64,000 nt of DNA from Thermoactinomyces sp. DSM 45891 (GTDB lineage Bacteria > Bacillota > Bacilli > Thermoactinomycetales > Thermoactinomycetaceae): positions 39,383 to 103,382 of the forward strand of contig NZ_FPJZ01000009.1 in the NCBI RefSeq assembly GCF_900119485.1, given 5' to 3'. Below are positions 42,690 through 51,676 of the stretch, piece after piece. Under the pieces are notes generated by a model. That model saw only the letters and a list, made by a program, of their open reading frames with translations. It did not search any database and was not told the DNA's origin. The translations under genes were made by a program, and so were the position numbers. The first letter of the stretch is position 1, and each line of letters starts with the position of its first letter.

Positions 42690-43586
42690 TTACAGCATAA
42701 CCGAAGCATCACTTGACTCAAATATCTTTACTACTTCTCTTTCTCTCATCATCACTATATAGTTAACATAGAGACGCCACCAAGCTTGCCAGAGCTCATC
42801 TCCATATGGCTTGTACACAACTTTCAGACCTATGCTTTTTGCATCAAAATGATCGATCACTTGCCCATGATTTGGGTACTTCTCAATGTTAATCAATTCC
42901 TCGGCAATTCGCTGAGCCTCTTTTAGATTACCTTTATGCATCGAACGAGAAAGCCACTTAACTGCTAAACGTTTTGAATGTTCGATCGATTTTAAACAAT
43001 AGTCGATCAAAGCTGCGTCTACGCCTTTCAAAAATGGATAGTACGCTGGATTTAATGCTTGGCCATTCGCATGTTCCTTTTTAATCATCTCGAGTCCATT
43101 CAGAAATGCTTGAGCAGGTCTGAATGCTAGTCCAAATGAAGTTGGGATCGTCACTTGTGGATCAATCGGACCCAATTCAGAGGTGTTACTCATGACAATT
43201 TCGTCGGCTGCCAAACTAACTAAAGTAGCCGCACTCTTCGCTGCTTGTGGAACGACAACTCGCAAATGCTTCGTTCGTGATAAAAGTGTATGAACAATAA
43301 TCTCGGCTGCATTCGGATCTCCACCAGGGCTTTGGATAATAAAATCCACATCACTATCTTTATCGATGCTTGCAATAATCTCATTAAACGGTGCGATATC
43401 CTCTCGCAAAATCGCACTATCTGAGTGATTCAGGTTCGACATATATACAATGACTCTGCGCCCAGTTACTTTCTCAATCTCTTTAATAAAAGCTTGTCTG
43501 TCATACCGATCGCGATTCACCGCATGTGTGAGCGGTTGATTCGGTAAGAAGAGAGAGAGAGATGGGGGTACTTGTGGTTGATCCAT
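42690..43586 (-). CDS. Serine dehydrogenase proteinase (SDH_sah), ClpP/SppA-like
   Basis: From ATG 43586 (AAAGGGG 8 bases upstream) the 298-residue product has the crotonase/ClpP-like fold of PF01972: DFIIQSPGGDPNAAEIIVHT, the Ser-containing VPQAAKSAATLVSLAADEIVM and SELGPIDPQV. This is a cytoplasmic serine protease-like family; an earlier name derives from serine dehydratase inactivation. A downstream helical domain carries HSKRLAVKWLSRSM. It overlaps or abuts the small gene upstream, suggesting coexpression. Its targets are unknown. Confidence 0.85.
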   Translation of the reverse strand: MDQPQVPPSLSLFLPNQPLTHAVNRDRYDRQAFIKEIEKVTGRRVIVYMSNLNHSDSAILREDIAPFNEIIASIDKDSDVDFIIQSPGGDPNAAEIIVHTLLSRTKHLRVVVPQAAKSAATLVSLAADEIVMSNTSELGPIDPQVTIPTSFGLAFRPAQAFLNGLEMIKKEHANGQALNPAYYPFLKGVDAALIDYCLKSIEHSKRLAVKWLSRSMHKGNLKEAQRIAEELINIEKYPNHGQVIDHFDAKSIGLKVVYKPYGDELWQAWWRLYVNYIVMMREREVVKIFESSDASVML

Positions 43587-43609
43587 TTTCATTACCCCTT
43601 TATTCAAAA

Positions 43610-43804
43610 TTAGACTTGATACGGCCTACCGTGTAATCTCTCTTTAGAAGGCATATTCTCTATAGCCTCCATATGCTTTTCAAATTCCTGGAACGTTTTA
43701 AGGAAACTGTCGAATTCTTTTTCAGTACTACTTTTGGATACAAACTCCTGTTTCGCTTTTAGCAAAGTCTCAAATTGTCTTGCCTTGATGAGTGTTTCGA
43801 TCAT
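43610..43804 (-). CDS. Small helical protein upstream of the proteinase gene
   Basis: From ATG 43804, behind AAAGGAGG, the 64-residue product (MIETLIKARQFETLLKAKQEF and on) is almost wholly amphipathic helix or coiled coil, with a basic C-terminus (RLHGRPYQV). A longer reading from 43876 lacks a Shine-Dalgarno. It lies 23 bp upstream of the proteinase gene on the same strand. I do not recognise a family; an adaptor or partner of the proteinase is possible but only by position. Confidence 0.65.
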   Translation of the reverse strand: MIETLIKARQFETLLKAKQEFVSKSSTEKEFDSFLKTFQEFEKHMEAIENMPSKERLHGRPYQV

Positions 43805-43982
43805 GAAACCTGACCTCCTTTGCTTACTCTTCATACTATATGCGAAAGCTTTCGAATAGAACTCCACTTTGTGCACATAGCGAACCCTAATTTACATTTT
43901 ATCAAACATCTCTTTAAATTACATCATATTGCATTGAGAGTTTGATAGCATCCTTCTTTATTGTTGACTACGTGAGCGGAAA

Positions 43983-46070
43983 TTAAACCGCTCCAGGTGT
44001 AACTATCGGTAATAAGGGAGACGGATTATCAGAAGTAAGCACAACAAGTGAATGGAGAGCACGGGTACATCCCACGTAAAGTAACTTTGCTGTCAGCGCA
44101 TCGTCTGGATACTGCTCACTATCAACGTCAACCAAAATAACCGCATCGAATTCCATCCCTTTTACTAGGTAGATCGGTGCTACTGAGATTCCTCCCGCAT
44201 ATTGGCTTCGATCCGGGGTGATCAGATGATGTTTGACCCCATTAGTAAGTAAGTCGGTCGATAGCATGGATGCTGCTTTCTCGGTACGAGTCACGATGGC
44301 AATCGATTTCATTCCTTGAGAAGATCGCTTTTGAATCCATTTCTCTACAGATAGTGTACGATCTTGATTCCGTATCTGCTCCACTAAAACCGGCTCTCCG
44401 CTCCGGAATATGGGAGTCGCTGGAGTAAGACTTCCTTGGTAAGAGTGGATTACCTGATTGGCAAATTGGATAATCTCCGTTGTAGAACGATAACTTCTAT
44501 CTAATTGAAAATAGGATACCTGTTCCTGAGGAAACAAATGTACAAACTCATTCCAGTCGTAAATTCCTTTATAGGCATAAATATTTTGTAACAAATCTCC
44601 CAGAATCGTAAACGAATTTCCTCTTACATGATCCTGTAATACAAACACTTGAAAGGGGGAAAAATCCTGGGCTTCATCGATGACCACATGGTCAAAGCGA
44701 TCCTCCGTCTTAATCCCATAGAGGAAATTATAAATATACAACAATGGAGCTAAGTCTTCTGGATCAAAAAGGATCTTTTTCCGTTCAATGAAAAATGACT
44801 GAATCATCTTGGATTGCTGAGCCAAATCAACGTACATTTGGGTCACTTTCCGACGATCCCAGAGATTTTTATATTGGCGAAGCTTCTCCATTGCTTTCTT
44901 CTTCATCTCATTTCGCGGGTCTCGGTTTCGAATATCGCGGTGCTCCATCTCAATCCAGCGTTTTATTCTGACAAAAATTCTCTCTTGACGCTTACGCAAT
45001 GGTTCATGGCGATACTCTACGTGAAACCAATGAGCAATTTCTGCAGCCGTCAATTTCTTCTCATCCCAGATGGCAAAACCAACTTGTGGTACAAACTCCC
45101 TTTCCAAAGTAGCTAATTGTTGCTGGAGATACTCCAAAAACACAAATGATCCCTTAAAACGCGCTAGAATCTCTTGCTGTTCACGTTCGAGATCAGTTGA
45201 CTGTCCCGTTTCAAACCAACATTCCTCCCGAGCTGTTTGATTCCGCAGAGTCATGGGTTCGGGTAATAAATCGAGTACCCATTCGGTAAAAGTAGTCTGC
45301 TTCACACCACCAATTCCTAGTTCGGGAAGCACGTTAGAGATATAATCTAAAAACATCTTATTGGGAGCAAAGATCATGATGCGGTCTGCTCGAACTTGAT
45401 TTTGATATTGATATAATAAATAAGCCAAACGATGGAGAGCCACCGTGGTTTTCCCTGAACCTGGGACTCCTTGAATAATGAGGGATTGATTCCGCTCAGA
45501 CCGTATAATCTTATCTTGTTCCACTTGGATCGTCGAAACAATATCCCTTAGTCGATGATCTTTGTTCTCCCCTAAACGATAAAGAAGGAATTCATCTGTG
45601 ACCTGTAAATTCTCCCCGCCTCGAACATAACTATCCACCACTCGTTTTAACGTTTGTTCTTCAACGGCCAAATTCCGCTTTAGATGGACAGTCCCTTCTA
45701 TCTCACCATCAGGCGAAACATATCCAGCACGATCCCCTTGCCCCGTAAAAGAATAAAACATACTAGCCACAGGAGCTCGCCAATCAATAATAATTGGTTG
45801 ATGACTATCAGGATCTTCTACACCCGCTTTTCCTAGATAGAGCGGGGTAAGTTGTTTTCCATCCTCTTCAAAATCGAGGCGACCAAAATAGGGGGACTTT
45901 TCCGATAACTGTAATCGATTAACTGTTTGCCTCCTTTGGTCATCCAGAAGCTGTTCCACCAAATCAGAGCCTTGATATCGAGGAATCAATTGAAGTTCTT
46001 GTAACTGTTGTTGAATGAAAGAAAGTATCTCTCGTAACTTTGCTTGCTCATGTTGATAGATTTCGTCCAT
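43983..46070 (-). CDS. helD: HelD-type helicase (RNA polymerase recycling motor)
   Basis: The 695-residue SF1 protein has an N-terminal coiled coil (about residues 1-60), then IIIDWRAPVASMFYSF, Walker A GVPGSGKTT (near residue 208), FAPNKMFLDYISNVLPELG, Walker B HVVIDEAQDFSPFQ and a C-terminal GMEFDAVILVDVD helicase motif. The domain order with a long insertion after Walker A is that of HelD, which releases stalled RNA polymerase from nucleic acid. It is somewhat shorter than the B. subtilis protein (about 774 residues). Confidence 0.88.
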   Translation of the reverse strand: MDEIYQHEQAKLREILSFIQQQLQELQLIPRYQGSDLVEQLLDDQRRQTVNRLQLSEKSPYFGRLDFEEDGKQLTPLYLGKAGVEDPDSHQPIIIDWRAPVASMFYSFTGQGDRAGYVSPDGEIEGTVHLKRNLAVEEQTLKRVVDSYVRGGENLQVTDEFLLYRLGENKDHRLRDIVSTIQVEQDKIIRSERNQSLIIQGVPGSGKTTVALHRLAYLLYQYQNQVRADRIMIFAPNKMFLDYISNVLPELGIGGVKQTTFTEWVLDLLPEPMTLRNQTAREECWFETGQSTDLEREQQEILARFKGSFVFLEYLQQQLATLEREFVPQVGFAIWDEKKLTAAEIAHWFHVEYRHEPLRKRQERIFVRIKRWIEMEHRDIRNRDPRNEMKKKAMEKLRQYKNLWDRRKVTQMYVDLAQQSKMIQSFFIERKKILFDPEDLAPLLYIYNFLYGIKTEDRFDHVVIDEAQDFSPFQVFVLQDHVRGNSFTILGDLLQNIYAYKGIYDWNEFVHLFPQEQVSYFQLDRSYRSTTEIIQFANQVIHSYQGSLTPATPIFRSGEPVLVEQIRNQDRTLSVEKWIQKRSSQGMKSIAIVTRTEKAASMLSTDLLTNGVKHHLITPDRSQYAGGISVAPIYLVKGMEFDAVILVDVDSEQYPDDALTAKLLYVGCTRALHSLVVLTSDNPSPLLPIVTPGAV

Positions 46071-46196
46071 GAAAAATATTCACCTCTCTTAATGAAAGAA
46101 AGATATTATATAATAATGAACTTGCCTTTCGCAAATATTTTTTACAAAATGATGTCTTATCACCACACTCACACCAAACAGCTATCATTCCTCAAT

Positions 46197-46907
46197 CTAT
46201 TTTCGTCTATAATGACGTATCATTTTTCCTACCTCTAGTACGACAAAAAAGTCGATCGTTTGCAAAATAGGATTCATAATGGGTTCACTAGCAATCTTCC
46301 CACCGACCCAATAACATCTTTTTAACGAAGCAGAAAGCTTACGTTGTATTCTATGGGAAACCATTTTATCGGGACTAATCAAATGTAACCCTTGGATGCG
46401 AAACTCTTCTCTTGGCTCAATTCGATAACGATCAATTACAAAACCACTATATACAAGAAAACTGTATAACTCGTTTATCTCTTGAATCTCCATCAGCGGT
46501 AAACTAGTACAACCTACTATATATCGATATGTAGTTCCATTTAGATAATCCCTGATTCCCTTCCATAACTTCTGGGTTACCTTACCATCTCGATAACCAG
46601 CGGCCACACAGCCACTCCCTATTTCCAATACTTGGGGTATATGCTCGGTAAAATGATGAAACTCAAATAATGATTGTGAATAAAGCCCTCCTAAATCGAT
46701 GACTCTTTTACCAGGTAAAAGTCGATAAGTACCTACCACTTGATTGACCGTCTCGTCAAGTACTATAAGGTGATCGCTGTAAAGATCATAATCCTGTTCA
46801 GACAAGTTTTGTAGCTGTCGGAGCTGATAGACTTGTGCCTTCTCCTCTTTCGTCTTCGCCATGCGGGTCACCAATGAATGAGCATATCCGCTATCTATCG
46901 CTTCCAT
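46197..46907 (-). CDS. OlsB-like N-acyltransferase (GNAT, Acetyltransf_5 type)
   Basis: The 236-residue product shows the OlsB/N-acyl amino acid synthase pattern: VYQLRQLQNLSEQDYDLYSDHLIVLD, VVGTYRLLPG, LEIGSGCVAAGYRDGKVTQKLWKGI. Relatives transfer fatty acyl groups from acyl carrier protein to ornithine or other amino acids. The usual R-x-x-V-F segment of OlsB is replaced by R-Q-L-Q-N, so the acyl donor or acceptor may differ. ATG 46907 follows AAGGGGATG. It is monocistronic. Confidence 0.72.
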   Translation of the reverse strand: MEAIDSGYAHSLVTRMAKTKEEKAQVYQLRQLQNLSEQDYDLYSDHLIVLDETVNQVVGTYRLLPGKRVIDLGGLYSQSLFEFHHFTEHIPQVLEIGSGCVAAGYRDGKVTQKLWKGIRDYLNGTTYRYIVGCTSLPLMEIQEINELYSFLVYSGFVIDRYRIEPREEFRIQGLHLISPDKMVSHRIQRKLSASLKRCYWVGGKIASEPIMNPILQTIDFFVVLEVGKMIRHYRRK

Positions 46908-47014
46908 TTACGTCATCCCCTTATTTCAACATCCTTATCTACCTATCATATTACATTTTAATATATTAAATATTCATTTTTTTGAAACTTTTATAAAAAA
47001 TCGCCCTAAGCAAA

Positions 47015-47060
47015 TAAAAAATGAATGGGGTCCGCTTTCCATGACCCCATTCATTTTTTA
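47015..47060. terminator. Terminator after the mtnWXBD operon
   Basis: AAAAAATGAATGGGGTC and GACCCCATTCATTTTTT are perfect complementary arms with a 10-nt loop, 15 bp past the mtnD stop. Confidence 0.9.
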
Positions 47061-47074
47061 TTCTTCCCCTGTTA

Positions 47075-47587
47075 TTAATATATAGGAACCCAACCTTCTT
47101 TTGTTTTGAAAATCCGAATCGCTACAACCTGACGATCCTCCATCAATGTAAAATAATGTCGATATCCCTCAGGCACAGATATAAGATCCCCCGGCTCTAA
47201 TTCCACATCAAAAAAATAACCCTCTAGACTTTGAATGGCAAAAATTCCATGTCCACTCACAATAAAACGCACTTCATCATCACTATGATGGTGTTCAGCT
47301 AAGAAGCTCTGGAGCAATTGATCAAGATTCGGTGTCTCTGGAGAGAGGGAAATAACATCATTTGTGGTGTACCCTCGTCGAGCCGAAATAGCATCAATTT
47401 CACGTTGAAAAGTATGAAGAACCTCTGTTTTTTGCGCCTCAGTTAAACGGTAATTTTCCCGAAGGCTGGTAGATAGCTTCTCAATATCCCAATGCTCATA
47501 AATAACTCCTTGAGATTGTAGATAAGAACTGACCTGATCTTGAGCCGATACATACTCATCGGTATGATGAAATCGTATTTGTGCCAT
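47075..47587 (-). CDS. mtnD: Acireductone dioxygenase
   Basis: From ATG 47587 the 170-residue product is a cupin: the metal site is EHHHSDDEVRF (H-x-H-x(4)-E form) with a later GYRHYFTL His. The Fe form cleaves acireductone to 4-methylthio-2-oxobutanoate and formate in the methionine salvage pathway. GAGAGGA precedes the start, and a longer frame from 47665 is not supported. It overlaps mtnB by 32 bp and ends the mtnWXBD operon. Confidence 0.95.
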   Translation of the reverse strand: MAQIRFHHTDEYVSAQDQVSSYLQSQGVIYEHWDIEKLSTSLRENYRLTEAQKTEVLHTFQREIDAISARRGYTTNDVISLSPETPNLDQLLQSFLAEHHHSDDEVRFIVSGHGIFAIQSLEGYFFDVELEPGDLISVPEGYRHYFTLMEDRQVVAIRIFKTKEGWVPIY

Positions 47588-48236
47588 GAAAATCCTCTCC
47601 CCATTTAGCAGATAAATTTGGTTGCAGAAGACGCAGTTTAATATGATAGGAAAATAAAAACTCAAATGCTTCTAAATACTTCTTCGCTTCGAGCGGTGTA
47701 GCTCCCCACGTCGTAATCCCATGATTGCGAATCAATATTCCCTTTAACAGAGGATCCTGTAGAAGAAGATCTCCAAACTCCTTGGATAAAAGATCCAAAT
47801 CAGCATGATTAGGGATAATCGGAATCGATATCTCCCCATCTTCCTCCCAAATCCCAAATGCTTTAATGAGCTCCTGCCCGCGAAACGTAATTCGTCCTTC
47901 TCGCCCATGCAATTCAGAGATCAGATTATTATCTAACGTGTGTACGTGCAGGCAACAGGATGCATTGGTTCTCTGATAGATCTCTGCATGAATGCCCACT
48001 TCGGCAGATGCTGTAAGATGCGTGTTTCCTAGTGATTTACCATCTTGATCTACTAGCAAAAAATCTTCTTCCGTACGCTTTCTCTTATCCTTACCGCTTG
48101 CAGTAATGAGAAACGTAAGTGGATCTTCACGGACTTTAATGGATAAGTTCCCGCTTGTACCTAGAAACCAATCACGTACTGCAAGTTCATCTTTGATATC
48201 CGCCAGTATGCGCCATTTTTCCGCCAACTCGATCAT
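47556..48236 (-). CDS. mtnB: Methylthioribulose-1-phosphate dehydratase
   Basis: The 226-residue class II aldolase-like enzyme has GTSGNLSIKV near the N-terminus, the zinc ligands in SCCLHVHTLDN, and ILIRNHGITTWGATPLEA with a third His. It dehydrates 5-methylthioribulose-1-phosphate to 2,3-diketo-5-methylthiopentyl-1-phosphate. It overlaps mtnX by 4 bp and mtnD by 32 bp, so the operon is tightly coupled. Confidence 0.95.
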   Translation of the reverse strand: MIELAEKWRILADIKDELAVRDWFLGTSGNLSIKVREDPLTFLITASGKDKRKRTEEDFLLVDQDGKSLGNTHLTASAEVGIHAEIYQRTNASCCLHVHTLDNNLISELHGREGRITFRGQELIKAFGIWEEDGEISIPIIPNHADLDLLSKEFGDLLLQDPLLKGILIRNHGITTWGATPLEAKKYLEAFEFLFSYHIKLRLLQPNLSAKWGEDFHGTNTISSYR

Positions 48237-48901
48237 ATGAGTTGAAACACCTCCTCTTGCTCTAAGGCAAAGCGAATATCGTGGAATGTCTCAAATGGAT
48301 AGTATGGAATCTGTTGTTCCTCACACTTCTCAATTAGAAAATCCCTTGCAAATACTTGATCCGCCATCTTCGCAGCTTGTAAATCTGTTATTGAGTCTCC
48401 AATGACAATACGATGGATCTCCGTAGAATCAAACTGACGCAAGATCGTTACTTTGCAACATCCACAATCTTTTTGACATCGGTGATCGCAAGTATGAGGC
48501 CATATAATTTCAATGCGTTCACCTGTAAAATCACTGCGATTACAATAAATCTTCTCTGGCTGTACAAGCCCCTTCAGTGACGGATAAACAAAGAAATCGA
48601 TCCCTCCGCTTACAATCCAAAGTGGGATTCTCATCTCTTCCGTCCAACTCACAAACTCCTTAAAGCCTTTACGAAACCTAATGTTTTTCAGGATATACGT
48701 GATAATTTCTTCTTTCTGCGAGCTGTGTAATAGTTGGAATAACTGAGCAACTCCATCACGAATCGAAATCCGTTGTCCTAAGATATCATCTTTTATCGCG
48801 ATCCATTCTTTAGGAGCAAACTGCTTCATAATCGCAATAATATTATCGGATTCCGTTACAGTCCCATCAAAATCACAAAAAATAACAGGCTTTTTTTTCA
48901 T
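48233..48901 (-). CDS. mtnX: 2-hydroxy-3-keto-5-methylthiopentenyl-1-phosphate phosphatase
   Basis: The 222-residue HAD phosphatase starts with the nucleophile motif FCDFDGTVTESDN, has WIVSGGIDFFVYP (motif II) and IVIGDSITDLQAAKMAD (motifs III-IV). It also has a Cys-rich insert, CDHRCQKDCGCCK, typical of MtnX. It removes phosphate after the MtnW enolase step. It is encoded directly after mtnW without a gap. Confidence 0.94.
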   Translation of the reverse strand: MKKKPVIFCDFDGTVTESDNIIAIMKQFAPKEWIAIKDDILGQRISIRDGVAQLFQLLHSSQKEEIITYILKNIRFRKGFKEFVSWTEEMRIPLWIVSGGIDFFVYPSLKGLVQPEKIYCNRSDFTGERIEIIWPHTCDHRCQKDCGCCKVTILRQFDSTEIHRIVIGDSITDLQAAKMADQVFARDFLIEKCEEQQIPYYPFETFHDIRFALEQEEVFQLI

Positions 48902-50143
48902 CTACTCGCCTCCCCATAGAACAATCGCTTGATTTAACTCGAGATAGTTCTTCGTATCCGAAGCTACCTCAATCCATGTCTTCCCAGCAAGTGCTGTCTC
49001 AATCGCTTGTCGAAATGCTTTTCCACCTGCTATTGTCCCGCTCGGGTGACCGTGAACCCCGCCGCCCGCATTGATAACGCTATCAATCCCAAAGTCGTGA
49101 ATCAGTCGCGGTACGATCCCGGGATGAATTCCTGCTGAGGGCACAGGAAAAGTTGGACGTAATGCAAGTCTATTCGTACAGAGAGAATGCGCAATTCGGA
49201 GTGTTTCTTCTTTTGCTAAAACGACACTACCATAAGGGGAAGGGAATAACGACAAATCAGCTCCAGCCACACGGAGCAATGTTCCGAGTGCTAATGAATG
49301 ACTCACACCATAAAACGCTGATGATGTAAAGGCTCCAGAAAAAGCCGGATGTGCTAAGATTGGAACCGCTACTTCTGGATCTTCCGCTAACTCCTGTAAA
49401 ACATCCAAACCATAGGTAAAAACATTAAGCAAGAGAGCACTAGCCCCGAGTTCTACTGCTTTGCGCGCACGATCCCGTAATTGAGAGCTCCGGCCTGTGA
49501 TATTAACCGCATACAACGTTTTCTCTCCTGTGAGCGATTCTGTTTCACTTAATACGTTCACTGCTGTACGAACACGATCTTCCCATGGAGTTAGCGGGTT
49601 ATCGAATAAGATTTCATCATCCTTAACAAGGTCAACCCCGCCTAAAGCTTGCGATCTCAACTGTTCCTGAAAATAATCAAGATCCCTCCCAATCACACTT
49701 TTAAAAATGCTCATTAAAAGTGGACGATCGATAACTCCTACCTTTTCCCGAACCCCTTGTATTCCGTATTTCGGCCCTGGATAGGACGAAAGTAGCTCAT
49801 CAGAGAAATGAAGATCGACTAACTTTACCTCACCATCTAATGATAGCTTCCCAAACACCGTAGTAAGAATAGCTGGTAGATCATTAGAGAAATTAGCTGC
49901 CGGATACGCAATTTTTAATAGCCCTCTAGTACGCGTTCCCCCTAAATATTGATTTGCTGCTTGATCTTCATCTAGCTCTGTTACCTCCACTACTTCTCCT
50001 TTATGAAGTTTCAATTGCTCTTGAATCAAAAGAGGTAACTCTGTCCACGAACCAATCGTCAAACCCAGTGCAATCGACTCTGCTTTTTTCACCAAATCTT
50101 GTTTTTTATCATGAACCAAATAAGATGCAATCAATCGTGTCAT
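48902..50143 (-). CDS. mtnW: 2,3-diketo-5-methylthiopentyl-1-phosphate enolase (RuBisCO-like protein)
   Basis: The 413-residue product is a form IV RuBisCO homologue. The GGVDLVKDDEIL segment carries the carbamylated-lysine-type Lys and acidic metal ligands, and GGGVHGHPSGTIAGGKAFRQ resembles the phosphate-binding loop. It enolises the diketone in methionine salvage and does not fix CO2. The start (ATG 50143) has a Shine-Dalgarno GGAGG after the SAM riboswitch, so this operon head is SAM-controlled. Confidence 0.95.
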   Translation of the reverse strand: MTRLIASYLVHDKKQDLVKKAESIALGLTIGSWTELPLLIQEQLKLHKGEVVEVTELDEDQAANQYLGGTRTRGLLKIAYPAANFSNDLPAILTTVFGKLSLDGEVKLVDLHFSDELLSSYPGPKYGIQGVREKVGVIDRPLLMSIFKSVIGRDLDYFQEQLRSQALGGVDLVKDDEILFDNPLTPWEDRVRTAVNVLSETESLTGEKTLYAVNITGRSSQLRDRARKAVELGASALLLNVFTYGLDVLQELAEDPEVAVPILAHPAFSGAFTSSAFYGVSHSLALGTLLRVAGADLSLFPSPYGSVVLAKEETLRIAHSLCTNRLALRPTFPVPSAGIHPGIVPRLIHDFGIDSVINAGGGVHGHPSGTIAGGKAFRQAIETALAGKTWIEVASDTKNYLELNQAIVLWGGE

Positions 50144-50182
50144 TTGTAAAACCTCCTAGTGGCCTATATATAACAAATAAAG

Positions 50183-50339
50183 CCTCTCCCATAAGAGGAA
50201 GAGGCGCAAAAAGTCCGTCATCTTCCTCTTATCTCTCAGTCCATTTCTGAACTGCAAGAATTAGCACCGTTTTTATCGTTAGATAAGCCGGTTGCCGGGT
50301 TTCAAAGGGCTAGTCCCTCCACCTACTCTTGATAAGAGA
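50183..50339 (-). promoter_or_regulatory. SAM-I riboswitch (S box) upstream of mtnW
   Basis: Minus-strand landmarks are P1 CTCTTATC/GATAAGAG, AGGTGGAGGGACTAG, GAAACCCGGCAACCGG, CGGTGCTAATTC and CTGAGAG (aptamer 50224-50339). A terminator stem CCTCT/AGAGG at about 50183-50209 precedes TTTATTT. SAM should stop transcription of mtnWXBD. The gap between GCAACC and GGTGCTAA is 21 bases. Confidence 0.95.
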
Positions 50340-50370
50340 AATATCTGTATTCAATTATTTAATTAATCTG

Positions 50371-50399
50371 ATTATGACCGAATGCATTTGCAATGTCAA
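50371..50399 (-). promoter_or_regulatory. Sigma-A promoter for the mtnW operon
   Basis: On the minus strand TTGACA (50399-50394) and CATAAT (50376-50371) are 17 bp apart and lie about 30 bp upstream of the riboswitch. They sit at the end of mtnE, two bases past its stop. Confidence 0.75.
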
Positions 50400-50400
50400 T

Positions 50401-51582
50401 CTATTTCTCCTGATGATAACAACGAGCCATTCTCTCTGCCGCTTCGACCAATCTCTCTTCTTCGGTCAATAGGCCAACACGAATATATCCATCACCACTT
50501 TGGCCAAATCCAACGCCAGGAGCTACCGCAACATGCTCTTGTTCCAACAACAAGTCAGCAAATTCTTGCGATCCTAGTCCTTTTGGTGTAGGTAACCAAC
50601 AGAAAAAAGAGCCTTTTGGTGCATGAATATTTTCCACACCAAGTTCCTGAATCCTTGATATAAAAGCATTTCGGCGGCGTTCATAAACTGCTACCAATTC
50701 ATCTACGCATTCCTGAGAATGATTCAATGCTACTGCTGCCGCTTCTTGAACAGCCCCGAAAATGCTTACATAAAAATGATCCTGAATCAAATTAATCGAC
50801 TCGATCACATGCTCATTTCCAACAGCAAATGCGATCCGCCATCCCGCCATGTTATAGGTCTTGCTTAATGTATATACTTCAATCCCCACCTCTTTCGAGC
50901 ATGGGATTTGCATAAAACTAATCGGTTTTTGCCCGTCAAATCCAATTGCTCCATAGGCAAAATCATGTACAACTAGTATCTGATGGTCCCTAGCACGGGC
51001 AACCGTTTCCTCAAAAAATTCTGTAGTAGCTGTACCACCGGTAGGATTGTTGGGATAGTTTAAAAACATACATTTTGCCTGATTCCATTCCTCATCTGAG
51101 ATTTGCGTGAAATCAGGTAAAAACTTATTTTTTTCTAATAATGGCATTTGCACCATTTTCGCTCGTGCCATAGCAATTCCAGACCAGTAGTCAGGATAGC
51201 CTGGATCGGGTACAAGAGCAACATCATCCGGATTTAAATAGCACTGGGATATTTCCACTAAGCCCACTTTCCCTCCAAAGAGGACCGCTACTTCTCGCTC
51301 AGGGTCCAGTTCCACTCCATATTCGCGAGCATAGAAATTGGATACGGCTTCCTTGAGAAAACGATGCCCCCGAAAAGGAGGGTAGCGATGATGATCTGAT
51401 TTAGCAGTCGCCTCTTGCATTGCCTGAACGATATGATGTGGGGTTGGAAGATCGGGATTACCTTGCCCAAGATTAATTACATCTGCCCCGCTTGCAGTAA
51501 GATGATTCACCTTCTGAACGAGATTGGCAAAGAATTGCTTCGGTAGTTTCGTTAATACATCTGCTTGTGTGAATTGTCCCAC
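50401..51582 (-). CDS. mtnE: Methionine aminotransferase (4-methylthio-2-oxobutanoate transaminase)
   Basis: The 393-residue fold type I PLP enzyme is close to B. subtilis MtnE/YkrV: LPKQFFANLVQKVN, GADVINLGQGNPDLPTPHHI, VPDPGYPDYWSGIAMA, MFLNYPNNPTGG and the PLP-lysine TLSKTYNMAGWRIAFAVGN. It performs the last salvage step, giving methionine. Start GTG 51582 follows AGGGAG. It is divergent from mtnU, with about 95 bp between their starts. Confidence 0.94.
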   Translation of the reverse strand: MGQFTQADVLTKLPKQFFANLVQKVNHLTASGADVINLGQGNPDLPTPHHIVQAMQEATAKSDHHRYPPFRGHRFLKEAVSNFYAREYGVELDPEREVAVLFGGKVGLVEISQCYLNPDDVALVPDPGYPDYWSGIAMARAKMVQMPLLEKNKFLPDFTQISDEEWNQAKCMFLNYPNNPTGGTATTEFFEETVARARDHQILVVHDFAYGAIGFDGQKPISFMQIPCSKEVGIEVYTLSKTYNMAGWRIAFAVGNEHVIESINLIQDHFYVSIFGAVQEAAAVALNHSQECVDELVAVYERRRNAFISRIQELGVENIHAPKGSFFCWLPTPKGLGSQEFADLLLEQEHVAVAPGVGFGQSGDGYIRVGLLTEEERLVEAAERMARCYHQEK

Positions 51583-51676
51583 TATCCATCACTCCCTGTC
51601 ACTTTCGAACATTCTTGAAATGATAATGATATATGTTATAACTTGTAGAGGAAGTTGTCAAAGGGAGGATTTTAGA

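Noticed and set aside
48902..50143. MtnW as a carbon-fixing RuBisCO
   Set aside because: Its place in the mtn operon and its sequence class fit the RuBisCO-like enolase; no phosphoribulokinase or other Calvin-cycle gene is present.
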